Positions 35,345 to 47,907 of a stretch of 64,000 bases of DNA are shown in pieces. The stretch comes from Phlegmacium glaucopus (taxonomy: Eukaryota > Basidiomycota > Agaricomycetes > Agaricales > Cortinariaceae): NCBI GenBank assembly GCA_015039465.1, contig MU130695.1, forward strand, positions 329,276 to 393,275. The letters are read 5' to 3'. Position 1 is the first letter of the stretch. Every line of letters begins with the position of its first letter. The position numbers and the translations under genes were made by a program. The notes under the pieces are model-generated. The model did no database searches. It was given only the letters and a program-made list of their open reading frames with translations, and had not been told where the DNA came from.

Positions 35345-36275
35345 TGTAAAGACCCCAGGTTACCACCACCACCCCTCACTTTTGACATACCACCATAACC
35401 CCCCCTTTCACCAGGGGGATTTCTTTTTATTAGATTTTAAATGTTGATGAACCATGAGGATGAACAAACAATGATGAATGATGATGGCAACCCCCCTTGC
35501 TGGGGGGGTGTTTTTGTTTTATCTTCATAGGCAACAGTACAGAGACAACAAACCCCTCTCACTAGGGTTTTTTGTTTTGTTTTAACAGACTACAACAATT
35601 ATGACAAGGCACCATCATCATTGCCTGTTTCAACCACCCACCCACACACCTGTCTTGCCCCCCCACACACCTATTTCACCCCCCTGATTGCCTGTATTGA
35701 CCACCCACCCACTTGTTTTGACCCATATTGGCCCATATTGACCACCCAGCCCCCTTTTAGACCACCACCCACCCATATTGACCACCACCCACCTGTTTCA
35801 ACCACCCATCACCTGTTTCAACCACCCAGCCATTTCAACCACCCAGCCACCCTTTCAACCACCCATCCCTTCTTTTGACCACCCGTCCTGACTCCCCTTT
35901 CTTTAAATATATACTATTGTAATTAGTAGTTACCACAACCCTCCTTCACAAGGAGGGTAATAAATTCATTTTAATCTTAATTAATATGTCAGAAAAGTTA
36001 GAAAAATATAAGTTAGTAAGGAATTGACTGGAATCAATAAAAATAAATAAATTGAATATAGATGTACATGTAACATCAACATAATAATACAGAATAACAA
36101 TATAACTTGCTTAAAATTTATGTTAAGTCTGGTCAAATTTCACTAAAATTCCATGAGAGTCCAGTGGAATCTGACCAGACACACAGTCCAGTCATTTTCT
36201 ACTTCAAAATTACTTGACTGGATTTGACTGGACTTTGACTGGAATTCCACCAGACAATGTGGGGGACTGTAAAAT
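35345..36275. mobile_element. Degenerate relative of the 28105 hAT-like element
   Basis: The segment 35905-36060 is, inverted, similar to 28300-28425 (AATTAATATGTCAGAAAAGTTAG against CTAACATATTAATT text). The right end TGTGGGGGACTGTAAAATA recalls the inverted CAGT...CTGTCCCCCA end. CAGTCCAGTC and GACTGGA repeats stand in for the subterminal motifs. The left boundary is a guess. Confidence 0.45.
35620..35890. repeat. ACCACCCACC/TTTTGACC low-complexity array
   Basis: About twenty imperfect units of TTGACCACCCACCC and TTTCAACCACCCA follow one another. Apparent open frames here are repeat artefacts. Confidence 0.75.
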
Positions 36276-36289
36276 AAAATGAGCTCCTG

Positions 36290-36890
36290 ACATGCATACT
36301 CCTCAAATCTCACTTTGTAGTCATTTGACCACCATCATAGGTCCAAAGTACTGGGGCTTGCATTTATAGCCAACTTTGGGTTTGATTTTCTTGTTAAGGA
36401 CAAGTACCAGCTCTTTTGATTTGAAATTATAGTCATTGACCCAATTCTTGTTCTTATCTTCAAAATCTCAGATAAAGATGTATTGAGTGGGTAGAACCTT
36501 GCTGTAAATTGTAGCTAAGTCTTCATCCTGTTTCTGAAGTGCTCCAGACCAAATTTTAAGTAGTTCATCATCACATATTTTTGAAGAAATGGAGGTAGCA
36601 AGGAACCTCACTTTGGCTATGTTGAATGGCAAGAGGTTTGAATGGCATAGTACAGGGTTAGTCCAGTTGATTTCTGAATGGTCATGTGGTAGCCCAGAAT
36701 ACTTGAGGGGGCATGATTGTACCATTTTCATATATCCCCAGTGTACATCTTGATCAGCACATCCCAAATGGTCTTATGAGTAGTTTCTACAATGCCATTT
36801 GACTAAGAGTTATATGCCAATATTCTGATGTGTTGGATGTGATATTTATAAGCCAGTCAATTGAGTGCTGCTGTTAAACCTGGAATATCA
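36290..36890 (-). pseudogene. Ty3/gypsy integrase C-terminal relic
   Basis: Reading the minus strand with several frameshifts and stops gives YHIQHIRILAYNS, SNGIVETTHKTIWDVL, KWYNHAPS, TGLTLYYA and later NPKLAINASPS-type text. This is the order found at the end of fungal Ty3/gypsy integrases, from the last core motif to the chromatin-binding end. No complete polyprotein remains. Confidence 0.65.
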
Positions 36891-38029
36891 GACAGAGTAG
36901 ATGGGCAGAATGGATGGAGCCAAATGGATAGTAATAGATTAGGACTTCAGCCTCAGCATAATGCTGTGGTGCCCTGCATTTTTGAGCAAGTCATCCACTG
37001 ATAAGATAATACTTGTCATATGACAAGGGATTGATGATAGATGATGCTGATGAATATTACTGATAAGATAAGATGTTGATAAGGGTGATGATGATGGGAT
37101 GAGCTTGGAGTTATTGGTGGAGGTATGGATAATTGTTGGATCTGGAAGAAGGAGAGTAATAGTTACAGAGTAAGAGTCAGCATGCCTCAGAACCATCATG
37201 CACCAATATTGATTGGTAGCATGGGTAGAAACCTTAAAAATAGCCATCATGAAAATAAAGAAAAGCACATCAGCTTGTACCAACAAGGGAGAACAGTACA
37301 AACTTACAGGTTCTTTTGTCAGATCCTGTCCATTTGGGAATGGAACAACTTCAAGTTTTGCAGCATCACCATAACCAGTAGACAAATTGTGGCCCTTAAG
37401 AAAGTGTCATAGAGAGAAGAATTAGGGGAAAAATATTGTATACCCTTGCTGCCATTCTCCAGACATGGCCCTGAACCCTTTTGATACCCTGAATGCCATC
37501 CTTTATACCCTGAATATCAGCCCTGATTGGAGCCAGGGTGCATTCAATGGCTCCAGAAAACCACGGTGGCTCAGCATCACCTGATTTCAGTTACTAGGTC
37601 AATTATAGGAACAAATTTCAGTGCATGATCACCAACCATCAGTAGTGAACAGCAATCTATTCTTGTATTTTTTGCTGTGGACTACATCTTCATTTAGAAC
37701 CTCTTTAAGGACTGTGTGACATCAACATTAAGGCCTACAGTACGTAAGAGAGACATACAATTTGAATTTAGAAGAGTCTGAGTGTAATGCATTGCATTTG
37801 CCATGTCTGCAACAGAAGGCAGATTGGATGGTGCAATTGGGGTTCCAATTTTCCCTATTGCTTGATCAGTAAAGGGTGGCAAAGGGATTTCTTCAGGCAT
37901 TTGTGAAAGTGCAATGAAAAGCTGAAAAATGGACTGGGGGAACTATGAGGTTGGAGGAACAATAGATCCATTGAAAACAATATGACATGGTTCTGCATAG
38001 CCACTGCAAATGAGGTTTAAAATGGAGCT
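36891..38029. other. Degenerate repeat DNA, no gene
   Basis: Short minus-strand frames (36939-37385, 37694-37900) show no domain I can name and may be decayed parts of the gypsy polyprotein. A direct repeat of ATACCCTGAATG/ATACCCTGAATA occurs near 37480-37520. Confidence 0.4.
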
Positions 38030-38784
38030 GCAGATACAAATATTTTGTTCTTTGAATCATTTATAGATGAAAATCCAGATAATGAAGAGCCAAGATCATC
38101 TGCTAAAAATATACTCAAAATCATCCTTTGCATGATTCTCATGCATCTTATTTTATTGTAAATCATAAAAGGTGTATTCACAACTTTATTGGTGCTACTC
38201 TTCCTCATTATAATCAAGGTGATAGAAATTATTGTCATTCTACAATGCTGACACTTTTCAAACCCTGGTAAAAAGGGCATGACTTGAAATCATTGGAAAC
38301 TTAGGATAAAATTTTTAGCAGTCATGAATTTACTAATAACCAGCAAGAAGGGCTGATAAAGTTTAATATTACATATGAATGTCTCGATGCAAGGGATAAC
38401 TACTGTGCACAGCTTAAAAAGGGTATTGGCAAATCTTTATAGGAAGCTGGGAATCACTACAAAGAGAAGGTGTAGATGAAATAAGTGATATCAAGACCAT
38501 TTCTGATCCTAAGATTGAGTTTAATGATCTTCTATTTGATCCTAATGCTAATGGAAAAAATCAATTTCTTCATCTAAAAAATATAAGCATGTGTATGATT
38601 ATGGAAAACAGGTAGAAAAGGAATGTAATATCAGGACAGTCACTATAGCCCTCAATAACCAAGCAATCATCAAAGCTACAATATTGAAAAATCCTGCACC
38701 AGGACACTACCTAATCAATGAACTGCACCAGGAGATCACAGCACTGCACAACAAACAGACACTGAGCTTCATTTAAAGGCCTCA

Positions 38785-40390
38785 GGACACTGTAGCAGTG
38801 GAGGAAATGGAATTTACTCTTCATTCACCAGTAAAAGAAAAAGACAAAGTATGACCTTACAAGTTTAATACAGTAACTACATGTTGTCCTGAGTAAAATG
38901 AAGATGTCAACATAGACTGCAGGACCATTTCTGGTGTTCATGTGTCCATAAATGCCTTGTAAATTAAAAGCATATGATATGCTTTTCTTGGAATTACTAT
39001 TTTTGGTCTAACATATCCACATTTGGCATAAGAGGGGGGTCCCTCTGAATGGCTTAAAAAATCTACCAACCCTGTGTCATTCTTAAGATCCTTGGGCCCC
39101 CTTGAGAGACTGTAAATGTAGTAATTTCAATAAAACAGAGGCAGATGGCAGGTCCCTGTTGCCATATCTGTAGATCCTGTGCTGCTGTCTGAACTGCCAC
39201 TACATGTCCTGCAAATCCCAAATATTGTAACTAGATTGGAAATTTCAAACTCCAATGCACTGTGGTATCAGCAACAGTGTCTCCCACTTTTCCAGGAGGA
39301 AGCACTCATGCATTATATTATTTGCCAGCAGTCCTGGACAGCACATAGGGCTTACTGTGGTTGTTGACTTCTTCAACATAGGCATTGCATGCCCAGCACA
39401 TTAGTTTGCTTATGCCAATCAGGTTCAGGTATGCTGTGATACTGTGTCACTCCAGATAACTGACTCACTGTAGCTCACAATGAAGAGAGGGGGTTTTTGT
39501 AGGGTAAATGTCCCTGTTCTCATCCTGCTTAAGTTTTGGCCATAGCTTCCCAAGTTCCATCTTGAAACTATGCTGCTTGTTTTGTCTCAATTCCTGCAAT
39601 CCAAATTCTCCCAACAACCTCTTGAAATCTGGTGATAGGACTCAGGTGACATCTAGGTTCATAAACACACTATTTTTGTGGTTTGACACCTTTGCAGTAT
39701 ACAACAATACTCATGAAGCCTTCACAGTTATCACTGCACTTGCATTACTCTATAATTCACATATCCCACAATACAACCTATTCCTCACTTTAACATCACA
39801 CACCATTATATTATCCTCACAACCATCAAGGGCACCCTCAACACTCTACATTATTCAGAATCAATGGCTTATACAATAGTTGATCAACAGTATTCTCTAG
39901 CAACTTGTACTTGGTTAATTGAAGCAGCTCCTCCACATAGCCACTATCATATCTTGCTGTGTTTCACTATTTGTGAACACAATAATCTTTACCTCTGTGG
40001 ATCCAACACACTGTTACCATAGTCTGCTAACTTCATTCTTATTTTCTTTCACATTTCTATGTGTGTTTTATTTTACCCTTTCAAAACAGAAGGTCACTCA
40101 AGTGACTTCACTAGTCATCACTCTCTTTTTAATTTGTCTCCTTTTGTTTAGCTCTTGTCTCCTATTCTTCTTTACCAAATTACAGGGTCAATGTGACTTT
40201 GTGGTAGTCCACCTTTTACATTTTTATTTTGCATATCCACACTTGGTTAGTGTATATATACTGTATTAGTAATGATAGCATGTAGGAGACAAAGGCAAGA
40301 AATGGCAAGAGTTTTGATCCCACAAAACTTAACAAAGGAAAATTACTACTGAAACCTACAAAAGAGAACTACATCAACCTCACAAACTAT
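38785..40390. other. Unidentified insertion in the LINE relic
   Basis: This separates two parts of the RNase H domain. It is AT-rich, with stops in all frames and some LTR-like features near 39080-39180 (CTTGAGAGACTGTAAATG, AATAAAA). I cannot define its ends or class. Confidence 0.35.
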
Positions 40391-41055
40391 GACACTACTT
40401 GAGGTCTATTCCCACCTCAAGTTCATCACTGGGGCACAAAGGAATAAAGGATAATGAAAGAGCAGTTGAGGAAGCAAAAAAGCAATCACAGGGGAACATG
40501 GACAAGAAAACGACCCGCAAAAAATACTGCAAAAAGAACTACCTTACAGTAAATCAGCATATCAACAGGTGTACTACAATAAATTGAAAGAAAAGGTTCA
40601 AGCAGTGATAGGACTGGAAATTGAATACCCATGGATTATTTAACTTTTCATACTATTATTCTTAAATTGAATCAAAATGATCAATGTATAAACCTTGAAT
40701 TAATCTATAAATTGATGCTGTAAGGGTAAAAAGTGTTGACTACACCTGTTGATTACACTGGCAATTGCAATGTTTAAATTTGAAGCAGCGGATAACTATG
40801 ATCTGGATTGATCTATTTATCATACTGTCAATAACACTATAAAAGTTCAGGCCCCAACATATAATAATCTATGATAAAAAAATAAATATACTTGCAATTT
40901 AAAGTAACTATCAAGTCTACAATATGGGAGGAAATTGTCATAATAAAAATCCTGGGAAAATATCATAAAAACATCAATAGACATCAATAAAGGTCTCTGA
41001 AACAAAATGAAACAAAGGCATGAAGTCATCCTAAAACAAAGACATGACATCATAA

Positions 41056-41250
41056 AACACTGCTGGCGGTGTTTCCCTTAGAAAACTTATTTTTGGGTAT
41101 GTTTTGTCACTTCCAAATGATTTTTCTCACAAAAAGTATTTTGGAAAGAAAAATTCTACAAACACATGATGTTTCTCATGTGTCTCCCAAAGATAAATCA
41201 TGTGTTTTTTTAAAGGTTTACCTTTAATTCTCATTTATGTATAAAGGTAG
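41056..41250 (+). repeat. Partial third copy of the CACT(A/G) inverted-repeat arm
   Basis: It starts CACTGCTGGCGGTGTTTCCC and continues AGAAAACTTATTTTTGGGTA, GTTTCTCATGTGTCTCCCAA and TTTTTAAAGGTTTACCTTTA. This matches the arms at 43686-43888 and 50270-50458. No partner end was found nearby, so it is a solo arm or a fragment. Confidence 0.75.
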
Positions 41251-42039
41251 CTAAAAAGCACCATGTAAAATTAGTGAATTTGCACTCTTCTTTTCCTTCC
41301 CATTTTTACCACTGTAAATTGGCACAAAGGGAAAAGAATTACAAGTGGACTTGTCCTTACTTCTGATAGACAAAGAATATTAAATCCTTTACAGACTTGT
41401 CTTTGTTCTCTTTTAGAAGCTATGAATATTAAATCCTTTGTTAGAGTCTGAGGATTTATCCTTGTACTATAAAGCTGTCTCACAGTCTGCCTTTGGGACT
41501 TTAAATCATTTGTTGGATTGATAGTCTATTAGAGTTTAAAATTGTTATATATCATATAGTCTAAGAAATTGGACTATAAACTTGTTGAATTGGAAAAGAT
41601 AGTCTAAAGAGATCTGGACTTGAAAATAGTATTGGAGGTTATTCAAGAGCATTGGCTATACTTTCAAGGAAGCCCTAACTTGCACAATACAATTTTTGTT
41701 GGATTTGTTGTAGACATTTCCTAATACCACATATTAAATAACAAATTCACATCAGTGGAACAGAACACACCACCCAGACATGAGTACACAAAACACTTCC
41801 CGCCAGCAGTACCCACAGCCAAGTACCTCACTTGAAAATGTATGCTATCACACAAGCATACATCTATCCTTACACAACTTAGAACAAGTCACATCCTGCT
41901 GGCAAAACACCAACAATGTATTAGAAAGGTGGATTCACCCTTTTGCCCCAACTGTCAGCAATACAACAAAATGGTGTTACATTTCACCTTGAAATGTCCT
42001 GCATACCAAGAACAGATGTTAGCAATGCAAGCTGCATTG

Positions 42040-42581
42040 TGTCGGAAATATTAAAGGTGCCTTATAATCAGTCACGATGTTTTTGTGACTGTCACACTGA
42101 AAAAAGAATCTGTTCTGGTGCAAGTTGTACACATATTTTAGCCATTCAAACTGTATATGATATCTTAAAGTCAGTTAATCTTCTGAAGTCTCAAAAATAT
42201 GGGGTGTAAAACAACGAGGAATGAAATTTGGTCAAACTTACAAGACGAACTGTGGCCTTATGAGGCCTTATGAGGCTGGTAATCCCGATAATCCAAATGT
42301 GATGAATTTGTGACAGGGCAGCATTCGTCACATTTGGATTACCAGCCTCATAAGGCCTCATAAGGCTGCAGTTCATCTTGTAAGTTTGACCAAATTTTGT
42401 TCCTCACTGTTTTACACCCCATATTTTTGAGACCTCAGAAGATTAACCGACTTTAAGATATAATATACAGTTTGAATGGCTAAAATATGTGTACAACTTG
42501 CACCAGAACAGATTCTTTTTTCAGTGTGACAGTCACAAAAACATTGTGACTGATTATAAGGCACCTTTAATATTTCCGACA
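42040..42581. mobile_element. Foldback MITE with about 255-bp arms
   Basis: The left arm starts TGTCGGAAATATTAAAGGTG and the right arm is its near-perfect complement ending at 42581. The arms meet around a short loop near 42300-42330 (GACAGGGCAGCATTCG). Each arm contains the doubled word CCTTATGAGG. The element interrupts a LINE C-terminus and has no coding capacity. Its mobilising family is unknown. Confidence 0.85.
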
Positions 42582-43685
42582 TGGGACCTACAGCACACAA
42601 CCTCTCAAAATTACTTAACACCCCTGCAGCTCTCAAACCCCTGTTTTCTATATCAAGACTATACAGAGATTCATCTAAGCAGCCCTCTCAAACATAAATC
42701 ACCATCACTCATCTCAGAACACACCCCTAACAACATACACTCTCATTCTCATCATACTGCACCATATCACTCTGATTTACCCTACACTGTTCTGCCTCAT
42801 AATCTGTCCCAGTCATGGCTTCCCTACCATTCAATATTTTAGCATTATCTACACACTGGAGAGCACTAGCTAGATCTCCACACAGTTGCCAAAGTTCTTA
42901 AACAAAGTTATTCTTACTACTACTACAGACTATATATGTGTACATACTCTCTGACATATGGTTTGCCACACTGGAGAATAAATAGGATTTTAAAAAATAA
43001 ATATGGAAACAAAAAAAGTGCTTCAATTGATTCCAGTCCATGTAAACCAGGGGTTATTTTGTCTGGAAGTGAATGGAAAGAATAAGTTCAAAAAATGAAG
43101 CAACAGGAAATCAACAAAGTAAAACACATAAGTCTGAACCAGAAACATCAAACATTGTCAAAATTGTTGATCAATCATGATTCACACTTGGAAAAAAGTT
43201 TCAATGCAGGTAAAAACAAGCTACAAATTGATGAAGTTGTTTCAAAGTTTGGCTTAAATACGGAGCAGGAAAGAGCATTCTGTATCATTGCAAACCATGC
43301 TGTAAGTTAACAGCTGGAACAGTTAAAAATACATCTTGGTGATATGGGTGGAACAGGGAAATCAAGAGTCTTACAGATTTATTTTTTCAGTTTGAAAAGA
43401 GGTCCATCACTTTGTTATTGTGCCACCAACAGGGACTTCAGCTGCATTACTGGGTGGATCCACCTATCACTATATGTTTGTGATCTATGATTTTATTGGT
43501 GAAGCTGGACTATCAAAAATTACAGCACATCTATTATAGAATATGTATTTTTTGATGAATTTTCTATGCTCTCTGCAAGGGATTTATACCATATTAGGAA
43601 TCAGTTGTCATTAGTCTTAATACTCCAGAATAATCCTTTGGAGGCCTTAATATGGTATTTTCTGGTGATTTTACACAGCTTCCTC

Positions 43686-43888
43686 CACTACTGGCACTGG
43701 GTGGTGTTTCCCTTAGAAAAACTTATTTTTAGACATGTTTTGTCATTTCCAAATAATTTTTCTCATGAAAACACAAAAAGTATTTCTGAAGGAAAAATTC
43801 TAAAAATACATCAGTTGTTTCTCATGTGTTTCCCAAAGATAAATATTATGTTTTTTTAAAGGTTTTCCTTTCAGAAACAGCAGGGAAA
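43686..43888 (+). repeat. Left inverted repeat of the DIRS-like unit
   Basis: The sequence starts CACTACTGGCACTGGGTGG and ends CAGAAACAGCAGGGAAA. It matches the complement of 50270-50458 almost base for base apart from a few short indels. The first five bases are those of a CACTA transposon. Confidence 0.85.
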
Positions 43889-44178
43889 CACCTATTCCAC
43901 TCAGTGATTGGTGAAATAGGTGTCTTGTCTACTGAGCCGCACAGGAAGAAAGAAAGTAATGTAAATTATTAATGTATAAGGTATGAGCAGTGAGGATGGG
44001 TGTGAAGAGTCGTCGACAAGATAGACGTCGAGACTCCAGGGCAAGGGTCCGATGGGGTTGCTGGTGGCTAACCCCCAAGACCACCCAGACGACGGCAATG
44101 CCATTGGCTAGCCCCCGGGACGGTGGTCTAAGGTCTTCGTGCACACTTGTTTGGTCTCGTAGGCAGGTTCCGTATGTG

Positions 44179-45324
44179 TCAAGGTGCGATGTGGTCCAAC
44201 GAGCACCAATATCTGAGGAAGGATTCTGAGGTCCAGCAACCCAAGGCTTTGACAACCTCAGGAGGGGTCCCTGCAATGAGAAGCTCTGTAGTACCGCCGA
44301 TGCAAAAGGAATGGCTGGTTATATGCAGATATCCAAGTTTCTGCCAAACCAAGTTGCACCGCTGAAGAAAGAACCTCTTCGTGAGGATGTGATGACTATC
44401 TCCTGAATGGTAGATGAACAGGGGGCGGGTACTTGGAATACCGTTAGTGTGGAGATGATTCTTGAGCAGGAAAATGGGATTAATGGGTGATTGTTGTTCA
44501 ACGATCACAATATCCTGGCCTTGCTTGTGTGTCTTGGTGGACGGCAGGTGAAGTAGAAAGGATTGTGGGTTTCGAGGAGATCTCCTAAGCCCAGAACGAG
44601 AAGGAAAAAGCATAGGACTGAAATTAAGTGAAGAAGATGGGAGTAGCTCACCCAATCGACACTGGCCCCAAAAGGCAGTGGACGCACAGGCTGTGATTGA
44701 TGCATCGATTGGATCTGAGAGGTCAAGACTGTCAATAAGTTGAGCGAGCATTGTAGCATTGATTGGCAGTCGTAAAGGCCATTTAGAACTTTTCAGGGCA
44801 AGATTCTGAACACCATTTAGGATGTATCGTAGGCGGTTGCTGCCCTTCCATTCGAGGTTGTGAACGGTGTGCCATGCCTTGAGGGCTGAAATACGACTGC
44901 AAGAAGTGCTGCCTGCGTGTAATCCAGTGCTTGAGGCTGCAAAAGCGCAAAGAACAAATTTGTCAGCAGGGAATCGGAGTGAAGCTGGAACGTGTTCTGA
45001 GTCACAGAAATCAATAAAGCTTTGAATAGACTTGGAATAACGACTGATAGTTGACTTGGCCCAGCCATTGCAAAGAGCCAAGTTGACCTTATCCTGTGTT
45101 TAGGTGGAAAAAGAGTGTGATGAAGTAGATACTTCGAAGTAAGGATATCCTATGGGTAAGCCAGGTGTAGAATGTGTGTGGGTCGATCCATTATGATTAA
45201 CTAGTGAGGAAGGAAAACATGACGAATTGCCAGAGGGTGGTGGCCAGGCTGACGAGGCGTTCTGTGAAGCTTGTGGTATGACTGTTATGGAAGCACCTGC
45301 TGATGAATGTGTCAGCGAGCGCAT
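44179..45324 (-). pseudogene. Tyrosine recombinase of the DIRS-like element
   Basis: From an ATG at 45324 there is a Ser/Pro-rich leader, an in-frame TAA at 45100-45102, then about 300 residues of recombinase. The N-terminal SAM-like part reads AKSTISRYSKSIQSFIDFCD. The first catalytic Arg lies in FWGQCRLGELLPSS and the final Tyr in SESFLRYWCSLDHIAP. The H-x-x-R motif reads TSHSFCIGGTTELL: Arg is replaced by Cys (codon at 44302-44304), as expected from CGC to TGC. The enzyme would integrate the circular DNA copy; this one should be inactive. Confidence 0.85.
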
Positions 45325-45456
45325 GGTAAGACAATAAGACAGTTGAAAAGGTTGTGACACTGCATTGTGATATGAATAATTAACCAAGTGTTACTATCAA
45401 AAGGCGAAAGACAATATTAAAAAAGGTTGTAAAGGCAAAGGTAGGGTAAGACTAGA

Positions 45457-47170
45457 TCAAGAGCGTGGATAATTAAGGACAGGAAGACCGCAAGACGGTC
45501 TGTCAGCGAGGTTTTTATGAGAAGGTACATATAAAGAGGAAATCCAGATATTATGTGTACTAAGAAGCGTCGTTATTCTTTGCAATACAATATTCTGTTC
45601 TGGGCTACGCGACTTTCCGCCTTTGATAGCCTGAATAACTCCTTGATTGTCCGACTTGATAATTAAATGAATATTTGAGAAGCCTTGATGAACCGCGAGT
45701 AATAAGCCAATTTCAATGGCAACAAATTCAGCCCAGCCGATGTTGCAACCATCTTTGTTCCAACCAGGTCGCAGTCTCCAAGAGTCCCATTCTCCATTAA
45801 CAATAACTCCAATACCCCATGACGAGGAAGCGTCGACCCAAAATTCAACCAGTGAAGGGTCTGGTGGTCTGGAGATTGTCGATCCGCAAAAAGGTAAGGC
45901 CAAATGATTTCTCCACCAGGAGATATCCACAATAATGCTTGGATTCGGTGTTCTACGTATGAAAGGTGACGAGGCATAAACAAAGGAGGAAGTAAATCTT
46001 GATAAGGCGGGCAGCCGTGAGCGACCAACTGGAGCTGCTAGAGAACAATGAACAAGAGTTCCTAGTAATGATTCAGCTTCTTTTCGAGAGAATTTCTTGC
46101 CTAGGACCCACGGCTTGAGCTTGATTAAATAGCGTGCCTTCTCGTCATCGGGAATTTGAACTGTTTTTGAGGATAGATCCAAAATGAAACCTAGATACTT
46201 GAATTCATTTGCGAATGGTTTTGTTTTAGAATCTTTCCATGGCCACCCTAACTGATTAGCCACTGAATAAATATCATGGAGGGAATAGGAAAAAGATGGT
46301 GGTATTTCAGGCAGGCGAGTTGGTTGGATATCAAAAGAAAACGAAATCATCAACCCAGTTTTTAGACGGTCCCAGCTTCTTGGATGAGCAGATCATTGTC
46401 ATAGCATCAGCTACCCTGCCAAAAACACCTCCAGAACTCAATGCTCCAAACAGCGCATTGTGATCAATAAAGAATAGCCCATTCCAGTGGATAACAAAAT
46501 TAGGTTGTTGATGTGGCACAATGGGACAGCAACAAAAGGCAGCGTCTACATTGAGTGTTGCTGCTTCATTTCCGATGGGTGCGTCACGAACAATTTGCTT
46601 GACATCATTGAAGGTACCCCAATCGCATCCAAAATCTTCAATGTTAATTCCATCATTACAGATGATCGAGTAGGGTCATCTCGCAGGAAGGAAAAGTCTT
46701 GAATGACTCTGAATTTCTCTGCACTACCCAGTTTTGGTACAACTCCTAAAGGAGAAGTCCTAAAAGGACCAATTAGTGATTCTAGTTTAGAATGAGAAAA
46801 AGGGCTGGTATATTGGCCGAGCGATAACTCTTTTTGAATATGTGCAGTAAGGTGGGTATGGTGCAATAGTGCAGATTTATGATTAGGTGGAGTATATGTT
46901 TGAGTAGGAGGATCGCTGACCCCCATATCAAAGCCAAGTTGAATGCCAGTAGGAATATCTCGAAATTTATCATAGGAATCAGTATTTGACAACATCTTTT
47001 CCCATTCGGCCGATTTAAAAGGTGTTACGACTGGAAGGAAATCATAAAGAGGAACCACACTGTTGAGCGCTGTGGGATTTAGACCCGCAGAGCGAGCACC
47101 AGTGCTCGCCTCATCGACAATTGAGCCCTTGATCGCACCCAGAATATCCATTCCATGAGAAACAATACAT
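45457..47170 (-). pseudogene. Reverse transcriptase/RNase H of the DIRS-like element
   Basis: Reading from about 47170 there is a leader overlapping the gag end in another frame, then PLGVVPKLGSAEKFRVIQDF, then a one-base frameshift near 46655. VDAAF-like text, a YVDD-type motif NWVDDFVFF near 46345, and a TGA plus a second frameshift near 46335 follow. The last part is open (45457-46353): KYLGFILDL, RNase H Asp (FWVDASSSWGIGV), Glu (WAEFVAIEIGLL) and Asp (IKSDNQGVIQ). The family copies RNA into DNA for recombinase-mediated insertion. At least two frameshifts disable it. Confidence 0.85.
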
Positions 47171-47327
47171 TCTGCCAGACCTGTCTTGTCTCGTACCTGC
47201 ATGCCCTTGTTTGATAAGGTGACATGGTGAACCATTGACGAGTTTTGTTGCATTGCAGTTTCTGGAAGAATGTGACTTTGTTGTGTCGCCGCAGAAAATG
47301 CATTTTCCATCGTGTTCTTTCCGGGAG

Positions 47328-47907
47328 TGTTAAGTTCAAAACAAGGGGTCACATCGGAGTAACACTGGATCAGATGGAACCAGAACCAGAACAAGTAACG
47401 GAAAGGACTTTGGCCTCAGCGTATGTGCTGTGCCGCCCAGCTCCTACAATGTCCTGATTTTGGGAATGGAAGAGAATGGAAAGTCGGAAGACCTCAGTGA
47501 CTTTAGAGGACGAACAAGAGGAGGAAACTAAGATGATATTTGAACTAAGGGAAAACATACAAGTTCGAGTAATTTAAATATAAAAGGAATTGCAACCGAA
47601 ATATAGAATATAAATATAAGTGCTGCGTTCTGCTCCCAGAAAAGGTCCTGCATTCTTGGGTGAATAATCCATGGCTGGTGTGCTGACTGATAGTGGGAAA
47701 GTGATGACAATGGAATAGTTGTTATGACAAAGGTGTGGTAAGGGGTTTGGGATATTGTCGGAAGAGTCGGAATGATACGGAGAAGTCTCGGAGTCGGACA
47801 TAGGAGGAGTAGAGTCGGAGACAAGGGAAAGTACTGGAACAGAGTACAGACTACCAGAAACGACTCTGACAGAGTCGGACCGGAGTAACATGTGACGGAA
47901 TGTAACT
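47328..47907 (-). mobile_element. Solo LTR (580 bp) in the DIRS-like gag
   Basis: On the minus strand it begins AGTTACATTCC (TG changed to AG) and ends AACTTAACA. GGGAG flanks both sides (47323-47327, 47908-47912). It is a near-copy of 34398-34978. Removing it makes GNPDS run into RKEHDGKC of the gag knuckle. Confidence 0.9.

Larger units (their letters stand above)
38605..42840 (+). pseudogene. 5'-truncated LINE relic (RNase H to C-terminus)
   Basis: Pieces in order are RNase H (IALNNQAIIKATILKNPAPG at 38640-38705), its end (LGHKGIKDNERAVEEAKKQS at 40425-40490), and the C-terminal zinc-like motif (CPNCQQYNKMVLHFTLKCPAYQ at 41945-42010). The tail GPTAHNLSKLLNTPAALKPL resumes after the foldback at 42590. 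It differs in sequence from the LINE at 23640. Insertions at 38785-40390, about 40650-41770 and 42040-42581 break it. Confidence 0.7.

Noticed and set aside
35621..35878. Pro/Thr/His-rich 85-codon frame
   Set aside because: Translation of the ACCACCCACC repeat array.
35620..35890. CRISPR-like regular repeats
   Set aside because: The units are imperfect, lack distinct spacers, and the genome is eukaryotic.
38017..38280. 87-codon minus-strand frame
   Set aside because: The plus strand here encodes Helitron linker motifs, so the minus frame is antisense.
47574..47891. 105-codon minus-strand frame after the gag core
   Set aside because: It lies wholly inside the solo LTR at 47328-47907 and also occurs in the copy at 34398-34978, so it is not gag and probably not coding.
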